This document shows positions 56,912-64,000 of a DNA stretch of 64,000 bases, piece after piece. Position 1 is the first letter of the stretch. The number at the start of each line of letters is the position of its first letter. Where the stretch lies: assembly GCA_016713985.1 (NCBI GenBank), contig JADJOD010000014.1:62001-126000 (forward strand). The letters run 5' to 3'. This stretch comes from Lewinellaceae bacterium (GTDB lineage Bacteria; Bacteroidota; Bacteroidia; Chitinophagales; Saprospiraceae). A program made the translations under genes and the position numbers. A model generated the notes under the pieces. It ran no database searches and had not been told where the DNA came from. It saw only the letters and a program-made list of their open reading frames with translations.

Positions 56912-58060
56912 CAGCATACAACCAAGAGTGGCTCGACGCCCTGAATGCCCGGGAGTTTGCCGGACAATGGCACAAAGATGGCTTGCTTTCCGAAGAACAA
57001 TGGAAACTCATCCAGGAGCGGAACCCCGTGGGTTTTTACTCGCCCAACGTGTTTGTGCGCATCGGGCTGGCTATATTTTGTATGATCCTGTTGCAGGCGA
57101 TGATGGGTCTGACGGCCCTGATGGTCAATTTGGGATCGGAAATCGCATTTGCGTTCTTCAGCACCATCTGGGGGGCAATATGGTTGCTGGCTCTCGAACG
57201 GATGATTGTCCGTACCTACCGCCACTATGGAAGCGGCCTCGACGATATGTTGTTGTATGCCGGAACAACGGCGATCCTTTCCGGCTGGTATATGTTGTTG
57301 CCTTACAACACCGATAAACTCGTGTATTGCTTCATCGCCTTACCCTTTCTGGTGTGGGGAAGTATCCGTTACCTCGACCGGCTGATGGCGGCGGCGGCGT
57401 ATATCTGCGCACTTTTTATCGTATTGCTGATCGTAAAAGACATCCCTGCGGCGGCGGTGTACCTGTTGCCGGTGGCCGGGATGGTATTTTCTGGAGGGGC
57501 GTATTTTTGGACAAAAAGGAGCCGAAAAAAGGAACATTTGCGGCATTGGGACGGCGTGCTGGCGGTGGTGGAGATGTTGTCGATCCTGCTGTTTTACATC
57601 AGCGGCAACTATTGGGTGGTGCAGCAGGGTGGGGCGGCCCTGTTTTCGATGGACAAACCGCCGGCAGAATGGTTTTTCTGGGGATTCACCTTTGCCGTTC
57701 CTGCGGTTTATATCGCACGGGGTTTGAGCAATAAAGATCGCCTGCTGATGGACATCGGCATGGGCTGCGCCGTGGCGGCGCTGCTTACGTTCCGGTATTA
57801 TTTCAACATACTTCCGTTCGCCTGGGCGGCCACGATCGCGGGTGCAGCCCTGTTTGTCGTCGCTTATTTTTCCATCCGGTATCTGAATAAAAACAAGGGG
57901 GCGTATACCTATGAACCCTTGTTAAAAACACCCTGCTTCAAAAGCCCAGGAGCAGATATTTGAACAAACCATCGCCGGACAGGCTTCGCCGGCCCCGGTG
58001 AAAAAAAACACGCTGTACGGCTGGCAATTCGGCGGCGGCGGCGCGGGGGGCGAGTTTTAA
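56908..58060 (+). CDS. DUF4401 membrane protein, frameshifted
   Basis: A protein of about 383 residues, overlapping the DUF2157 gene by 4 bp. The N-terminal soluble segment (QEWLDALNAREFAGQWHKDGLLSEEQW) is followed by about ten membrane helices (e.g. IGLAIFCMILLQAMMGLTALMV, AFFSTIWGAIWLLALERM, LLFYISGNYWVV, AVAALLTFRYYFNILPFAWAATIAGAALFVVAYF). The main frame stops at 57963; after one base change near 57930 the protein continues with KAQEQIFEQTIAGQ and WQFGGGGAGGEF to a TAA at 58058-58060. DUF2157 and DUF4401 genes commonly sit together; the third partner (GDYXXLXY protein) seen in many genomes is absent here. Function unknown. Confidence 0.78.
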
Positions 58061-58256
58061 AGCCCGGGCTGGTTAAAGTCTTTCCTCACCAGTATGATAT
58101 ATAAAAAAAAGTCTGAAATTTGCCCCATCATTTTTCGCCACTTTTTAATCCGTATACCCCGAACCCAAGCGTTTTCCCGCCGTAGTCTCAGGTTTCAAAA
58201 CGTTTCGTTAATCGTTTTTTCAGGCACACGAAACTGCCTGACAAGTATGTTTTTTT
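58061..58256. other. Non-coding stretch before the T9SS type B gene
   Basis: No credible gene. It contains AT-rich DNA and a short inverted repeat (TCAGGCA ... TGCCTGA, about 58220-58241), with the dispersed inverted-repeat element directly after it. Confidence 0.5.
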
Positions 58257-58336
58257 GACAGGATTTACATGATCCACAGGTTTTGTATCGGCTTCGCCGA
58301 TAATTCTGATAACCTGTAGATCATGTAAATCCTGTC
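58257..58336. repeat. GACAGGATTTACATG inverted-repeat element, single copy
   Basis: Arms 58257-58282 and 58311-58336 pair at 25 of 26 positions (GACAGGATTTACATGATCCA against its complement) around an inner hairpin ATCGGCTTCGCCGAT (58287-58301). The same arms and core, the core in the opposite sense, occur at 22438-22515 after icd. T and A runs flank it (TTTTTTT and AAAAAA). Confidence 0.92.
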
Positions 58337-58390
58337 TAAAAAACCGCCTGTCACACGAAGTTTCTTCCGGAAAAAACCTAACCCAATCCC

Positions 58391-61300
58391 ATGTTCATAC
58401 ACACCCTTTTTTCATTACGGCGAAAATTCCTGCTTTTTTCATTCCTCTGCTCTCCTGCTTTTTTCTTTGCCCAAACCACTTCGGAGATTTGTGACAACGG
58501 TCTCGACGACGATGGCGACGGCCTGATCGATTGTTACGACCAGGATTGTACCTGCACCGGACAATGCGACGAATTTTATTATACCACCTGCAACGCAGAC
58601 TGCTATTACATCCCGCCCTGCGGGCAGATCACACTCGGCGTACAATGGACGGCTGATGCCGAAACGGGCACCTATTCCACGCTGGCGGCCGGCGATATGG
58701 ACAACGACGGCATCCCGGATGTGGTGACCTACCGAGTGGATGCTCCGGATATCTTTATTTTTGACGGCGCGACGGGGGCTACCAAGGTTCACATTGTTGC
58801 ACCTACGGACTGGCCCGGCGGTACAGCGCCCGCGATTGCCGACCTGGACCACGACGGTTTTGGAGAATTAGTCATGGTTGGTTTCGACCGGCTGCTTTAT
58901 TGTTACGAACACGACGGCACGCTGAAATATACCAGCGCCATACAGGTCGGTTATGCGCCGCGTTATCGCTTTTCCGTCCCGAATATTGCCGACTTCGATC
59001 ACGACGGCTGGGCTGAAATCAACGTCGGCAACCAGGTGTTTAATGGCCAGACCGGCGCACTGCTGGCGTCCGGCGGGCCGGGTGTCTCGGCGGGTGAACA
59101 CCCGGCGCGGGTAGCTGTGGGTTTTTCGTTTGCTTCCCCGGTGGCTATGGATGTTTTGCCGGACAGTTTTTGCCCCGATTGCGGCGGACTGGAGATTGTG
59201 GCCGGAAACCAGGTTTTGTCGGTCAACCTCGTTAGCGGGGCCGTAACGCCGGAGGTCACCGCCCCTGCGCCTTTACCGACGGTTTTACCAGCGTAGCCGA
59301 TTTTGACGGCGACGGCGACCTCGACGCCATTGTTCAGGGTAGAAAAAGCACCAATAATTTTAACACCATTTATTGCTGGGATATTCAAACCCCGACGATC
59401 CTGCGCCAGTTTCAACTGCTGAATAACTGGCAGGAAGGCGCTTCCCGGGTTAATATCGCCGACCTGAACGGCGACGGGGCGCTGGAAGTGAGTTTTGTCA
59501 GTTACCCGAGGCTGTATGCCTTGCGCAACAATTTTACCACGCTGTGGACGCGCCCCATCAACGACGCCTCGTCCATTACCTGTTCCAGCGTGTTCGATTT
59601 TTGCGGCGACGGCTCTGCGGACATCGTGTACCGCGATCAGGACAAACTGCGGGTGATCAACGGTACCACCGGGCAGGTGAGTTGGGAAGACGTGTGCACC
59701 AGCGCCACCCACATCGAAAGTCCGCTTGTGCTCGACGTAGATGCCGACGGGCAGACGGAAATCGTCATTCAGTGCGGATCGGACCCCAACAACCTGGGGC
59801 TCGGCACCGTGGTCGCCTATGAAGCCGTCGGCACACCCGGCATCGCGTCGCGGCAGGTATGGAACCAGCACGGCTATTTTAATACCAATATCAACGACGA
59901 CCTGAGCGTACCGCAGTATCAGCAAAATCCGCACATTATCGGCGACAGCCTGCGCATGAATACCTTTATGAACCAGTTTTTTAACCCCACATTTCCTTCC
60001 CCGGACGGGGTTTTGACCTTTCAAAATGTGGTTTGTGACGTGGATTCGCTGGTGCTTTCCGTAACACTTTGTAACCCCGGAGACAATCTCCTGCCCCCGC
60101 AAACCCCCATTTCGGCTTACCTCGGCAACCCGCAAACAACCGCCGCGCAATGGCTGGGCGCCGTACCGCTGGGTTTTGATCTGAAACCCGACAGTTGCCG
60201 CTCGTTTACGTTCCGGATACCACGCGTGGCCAATGATTCGATCTTTCTCGTCCTGAATGACGATAATTCACAACCCGCTCCGTTCGACCTGGCCAGCGAT
60301 TTCCCGGTGACAACCATCGGCGAGTGTGGTTTCACCAACAATATCGCCTCCTTTATTTATTACTACCAGCCGGATCCGGTGAATCTGGGCCAGGACACGG
60401 TCATTTGCGACAACGCCCCGGTTTTGCTCGACGCTTCGGGCCACGACCTGGTCTCCTGGCTCTGGACGGACAATACCACGGCGCCCGGCTTCAGTGTGCC
60501 GGATGCAGGCACTTACGGCGTCACGGTGACCGACGTGTGTGGCATCACCCAAACGGATGAAATTCTTGTAAGTATCGACAGCAGCACGGTGGTATTTCTC
60601 GGCGCTGACCAGGCCTTGTGCGCCGGAGAAATGACGGCACTTTCTGAAAACGGCTTCGATTTTTACAACTGGAGCGGCAATGGCCTGAGTTGCACCAATT
60701 GCCCGGCCGTCACGGTGGCGCCTCCGGCCTCCGGATACGTGATCCTGCAGGCGGGTTTTGCCAATGGCTGCGTCAACCGCGACTCGGTGTACATCACCGT
60801 GCGCGATACCTTTAATTATAAAGTAGATACGACGATCTGCTATGGCCGGACGGTCGTATGGAACGGCCAGGTGATCCAGCCGGACAGCAACCGCACTTTT
60901 TCCATGAACACGGTTTACGGTTGTGATTCCATCGTACACGTCCGGGTACACGGCACCACATTGGGCACCTTCAACATCACGGTGGATACGGCGGTTTGTC
61001 TGGGTTCCACCCTGCCCATCAACGGCGCCAGCTTGCCGCCGGGGGCACAGGAAACCTTTTATCTCTCCGCTGTAACCGGTTGTGATTCAACCGTTTTTGT
61101 GACGGTAGCGCCCAAAGACACGTTTTCCACTTCCGAAGCGCCTTCTATTTGCGCCGGCGAAACCTTCCTGGTGTTCGGCCAGCCGAAAAATACAAGCGGA
61201 ACGTACCGGCAGACCTTTGTGGCCGGCAACGGTTGCGATTCCACGCACACGGTCACGCTGACGGTATTCGACCCGATTGTGCTTCAAATTGACGGCACAC

Positions 61301-62262
61301 CCACTTGTTTTAAAGAAGCCACCGGCGCCTTGTGGGTAACCGCCGCCGGCAGCGCGCCGCCTTTCGATTACAGCTGGAGCATTTCGGGAGAAGATACCGA
61401 AACGGTGGACGATTTGCCGGCAGGCAACTACACCGTCACGGTGACGGACACCAACGATTGCACCGAAACGGCAACCGAACAGGTGGCTTCCTATCCGCCG
61501 ATCGTGTATACGGCAACGGCCGATTCGGCGAGTTGTTTCGGATTGCCCGACGGCTCCATTACCGTGGAGTCACCGGATACCACCCTTTTGTTCAGTCTCG
61601 ACGGCGACCTGTTTGCACAAAATAAATTTTTCGCCGACCTGCCGGGAGGGCCATACGAAATATTTGCCGAAGACATCTACGGATGTGTGGACACCCTGCC
61701 GGTGAGTGTATTGCAGCCGCCCCAACTGGTGGTAATTTTGCCAGCCGACACAACGCTTCGCTTGGGGGATTCGTTAGATATCAACGTCCAGGCATTTGGC
61801 CTTGAACCCCTGACTTTTGCCTGGGAAGACGCTTATTACCTGAGTTGTGCGGATTGCCCGAATACGGTCTCGAAACCGCTGTCGGACGTGCGTTACCGGC
61901 TTACGGTTACCGATAAAAACGGTTGTACGGCTACCGAAGAGCTGTTGCTGGAAGTGGAGCACATCATCGATGTTTTTGTGCCCAATGCGCTGGCGCCGCT
62001 GTCGGCCAACGACCGGAACAGCCGGTTTGAACTGAGTTTTGGCCCGGCTGCACAAAAAGTGAGGTTGTTGCAGGTGTTCGACCGCTGGGGATCAATGATG
62101 TATGAAGTGAAAGACGCTGTGCCCAACGATTCTTCCCGCGCCTGGGACGGCCGGCATAAAGGGAAAGTGGTGATGCCGGGTGTATATACCTGGATGTTGC
62201 AGGTAGAACTGGTGGACGGATCGGTGCAAAAATTTCAGGGCGACCTGACGGTAATCCGGTAA
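58391..62262 (+). CDS. FG-GAP repeat protein with T9SS type B sorting domain, frameshifted
   Basis: About 1,290 residues over two frames. A signal peptide (LFSFLCSPAFFFAQ) leads to a Cys-rich calcium-loop segment (CDNGLDDDGDGLIDCYDQDC), then FG-GAP/VCBS-like propeller repeats with D-x-D-x-D-G loops: GDMDNDGIPDVV, ADLDHDGFGELV, ADFDHDGWAEI, ADFDGDGDLDAIV and ADLNGDGALEV. A stretch of Ig-like and SprB-like repeats follows (VTVTDTNDCTETA, VTDKNGCTATEE). The last about 95 residues (DVFVPNALAPLSANDRNSRF to FQGDLTVIR) are the gliding-motility-associated T9SS type B sorting domain. The break is near 59262-59275; one base inserted in a T run joins APAPF to TDGFTSVADF. A surface adhesin role is inferred. 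Confidence 0.86.
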
Positions 62263-62587
62263 AAAAAGGCCCGGATGTACAAACTTGTATATTTTCGGCC
62301 TCCGCAGGCAACCTTTGTCTGCGGAGGCTGACTTTAGCCAGGATCGGCAAGCCGTTTTTTCGAAAACTCCGTGCAGCAAAAAGAGCGGACCTTGCACCTT
62401 AGACGAAGCGATCACCTTGTTAATTGGCACAGTGGAACCCAGCTTTTCACTCGTTAATGATAAATACAAAATTTAGTTTTTTTGCGCCTTTAATCCGCGT
62501 TTTTTCACCTTCTTAATCCGGGGTGAAATATGGTGCCGTGTTGTTACCTGATCACATTTGCACACCAAAACTACTTATTAACCTCTC
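62263..62587. other. Intergenic region with a hairpin
   Basis: No credible gene. GCCTCCGCAG (62298-62307) and CTGCGGAGGC (62319-62328) form a 10-bp stem with an 11-nt loop, without a clear T run, about 36 bp after the T9SS type B gene stop; it may be a terminator. The rest is AT-rich leader DNA of the receptor gene, with no convincing promoter. Confidence 0.5.
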
Positions 62588-64000
62588 ATGCAAAGGCTGC
62601 TCTTCCTTCCTTTCGTGCTGTTATTCAGCACCCTGATCTCCGCACAAGGTCCATCCAAAATCACCATCAAAGGCATCGTTATCGACTCTTCGGGCGAAGA
62701 GATTGTGCTTCCAACGGTTATGCTGCTCAACCCGAAAGACTCCACCCTCGTCAATTTTACCCGTGGCGACGACAAAGGGGTGTTTCAGTTTAAAAACGTA
62801 AAAAACGTCCCCTACCTGCTCAAAATCTCCTATGTCGGCTACCTGCCCTTGCAGGTTCCCGTAAATCCTTCGGCGGAGGCGGTGAATGACCTTGGCGCGC
62901 TCAAGATCAAACCCATCACGGCCGAATTGCTCGAAGTGGTGGTAAAAGCCGCCAAAGCGACCCTCAGTATCCGGGGCGATACGATCGAATACGACGCCTC
63001 CTCGTTCAAAGTGCCACCCGGCTCCACCGTGGAAGATCTGTTGCGGCGATTGCCCGGCATCGAGGTGGACGGCGACGGCAACATCAAAGCCCAGGGAAAG
63101 GATGTAAAACGGGTGTACGTGGACGGCAAAACCTTTTTCGGCGACGATCCGAAAGCGGCCACCAAAAACCTCGGCGCCGAAACCCTTTCCAAAGTACAGG
63201 TGTACAACGAAAAATCGGAACAAGCCAAACTGACGGGTGTGGATGACGGGAAAAAGGAAAAAGCGATGAACCTCGAACTCAAGGAAGAGTACAAAAAAGG
63301 CTCGTTCGGCAAAATTACCGGCGCCGTCGGTACGGAAGACCGCTGGGCGGGCCGCGGCAATTACAACCGCTTCAACCCGAAAGAACAACTTTCCTTTATC
63401 GGCTACGGCAACAACATCAACCAGACGGGCGTCAACTGGGAGGACTACGGCGAATTTAAAGGCCAGAGCACGTTCAGTGAATTCGACAACGGCGATTTTG
63501 GCTTCAGCAACGGCGGCGGGCGGTATTTTGTCTTCGGGGGCGACGACTCTCCGCTCAACAACTTCGACGGGCGCGGCTTCACCAAAAACCACGGCGGCGG
63601 CGCGAATTATAATTTCGACAACAAAAAAGGCAAGTTCAACGTCAGTTACTTTTACAACCAGACGGCACTTAACCTCGACCAGTTCACCGACCGCCAAACC
63701 TTTGTGGGCGATAACTCCTTTTATAATTCCGACACCACCAACCGCTATGAATTCAGGAGCAACCACAGCCTGAACACCCGTTTTGAAAAAGACCTCGATT
63801 CCAATAACATACTGATTGTCAAAGTGCAATCCCGGTTCAGCCATTCCAATTCGGATAACCTGCAATCGCAACTTTTTTCCGAAGACCCAGGCTCTCCCAC
63901 CAATCGCCTGAGCATCGATAACGGCACCGACCTGGATTCCTGGCGGCTCACCAGCGCCGCTATTTTCCGCCACCGGTTTAAGAAAAAAGGGCGCTCCTTC
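62588..64000 (+). CDS. TonB-dependent receptor-like outer-membrane protein, 5' part
   Basis: The gene runs past the window end; the first 471 codons are here. The ATG at 62588 precedes a signal peptide (LLFLPFVLLFSTLISAQ). A carboxypeptidase-regulatory-like domain follows (ITIKGIVIDSSGEEIVLPTV, FQFKNV, LLKISYVGYLP), then a plug-like region (RRLPGIEVDGDGNIKAQGKDVKRVYVDGKTFFGDDPKAATKNL, VQVYNEKSEQAKLTGVDDG) and the first barrel strands (GGGANYNFDNKKGKFNVSYFYN, NTRFEKDLDSNNILIVKVQSRFSH). This is the Bacteroidota TonB-dependent receptor/outer-membrane-beta-barrel family; the plug variant with VDGKxFFGDDP is close to the OMP_b-brl_3 group. Transported substrate unknown. Confidence 0.9.
   Translation, partial: MQRLLFLPFVLLFSTLISAQGPSKITIKGIVIDSSGEEIVLPTVMLLNPKDSTLVNFTRGDDKGVFQFKNVKNVPYLLKISYVGYLPLQVPVNPSAEAVNDLGALKIKPITAELLEVVVKAAKATLSIRGDTIEYDASSFKVPPGSTVEDLLRRLPGIEVDGDGNIKAQGKDVKRVYVDGKTFFGDDPKAATKNLGAETLSKVQVYNEKSEQAKLTGVDDGKKEKAMNLELKEEYKKGSFGKITGAVGTEDRWAGRGNYNRFNPKEQLSFIGYGNNINQTGVNWEDYGEFKGQSTFSEFDNGDFGFSNGGGRYFVFGGDDSPLNNFDGRGFTKNHGGGANYNFDNKKGKFNVSYFYNQTALNLDQFTDRQTFVGDNSFYNSDTTNRYEFRSNHSLNTRFEKDLDSNNILIVKVQSRFSHSNSDNLQSQLFSEDPGSPTNRLSIDNGTDLDSWRLTSAAIFRHRFKKKGRSF

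Noticed and set aside
62621..63973. 450-codon minus-strand ORF at the window end
   Set aside because: Antisense to the TonB-dependent receptor, whose signal peptide and plug motifs are clear on the plus strand.

Overview
The window reads as a chromosome segment of a Bacteroidota bacterium, most likely a member of the Saprospiria (Saprospiraceae-like). Reasons visible in the sequence: five secreted proteins end in type IX secretion (T9SS) type A or type B sorting domains; promoters of the TTG-N(18-20)-TAnnTTTG type occur instead of sigma70 boxes; the bamD-rpoZ-coaBC-DUF4835 gene order is typical of the phylum; there are DUF5723, DUF4397 and TonB-dependent receptor proteins and two members of a TPR-like family. 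No plasmid, phage, integrase, transposase, rRNA operon or CRISPR array was seen.

Layout. 1-3250: 3' part of lysS, then a membrane-anchored patatin-like phospholipase (minus). 3295-6204: serine beta-lactamase-like lipoprotein, small secreted lipocalin-like protein, SGNH hydrolase and RNase P RNA. 6369-11881: a large polytopic NtrY-like histidine kinase, two paralogous secreted/lipoprotein genes, and a 111-bp second copy of the kinase 3' end. 11882-18785: paaA (minus), then the conserved envelope/CoA block bamD, rpoZ, coaBC, DUF4835, rseP, hscB and tRNA-Leu(CAA). 18971-26778: outer-membrane protein, waaA, icd, a 61-bp repeat array, ferredoxin, small proteins, a YCF48-like lipoprotein and an amidase. 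26953-31125 (all minus): DUF5723 protein, M16 peptidase, TerC and a coiled-coil protein. 31227-45640: a giant DUF4397 repeat protein, a TPR-like protein, two large T9SS-exported proteins and a SnoaL-like protein. 45860-54496: leuS with an extra domain, a ParE-type toxin-antitoxin pair, ECF sigma factor plus anti-sigma/TonB protein, ribA, a TPMT-like methyltransferase and the second TPR-like protein. 54562-64000: dockerin-like T9SS protein, DUF2157/DUF4401 membrane pair, T9SS type B FG-GAP protein, and the 5' part of a TonB-dependent receptor.

Functionally the segment mixes housekeeping genes (translation, CoA, LPS Kdo transfer, riboflavin, TCA cycle, BAM and site-2 protease) with cell-surface display (T9SS cargo, outer-membrane barrels, TonB systems).

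Two cross-cutting observations matter. First, at least 13 genes are interrupted by about 18 single-base frameshifts, most at homopolymers and with homology resuming at once in another frame; I read these as probable sequence errors and give the full gene spans. Second, intergenic regions are rich in long, often perfect inverted repeats that abut or include stop codons, in several families with shared ends but different cores. A third point of interest is an insertion of about 117 residues in LeuRS that resembles a restriction-endonuclease-like fold.
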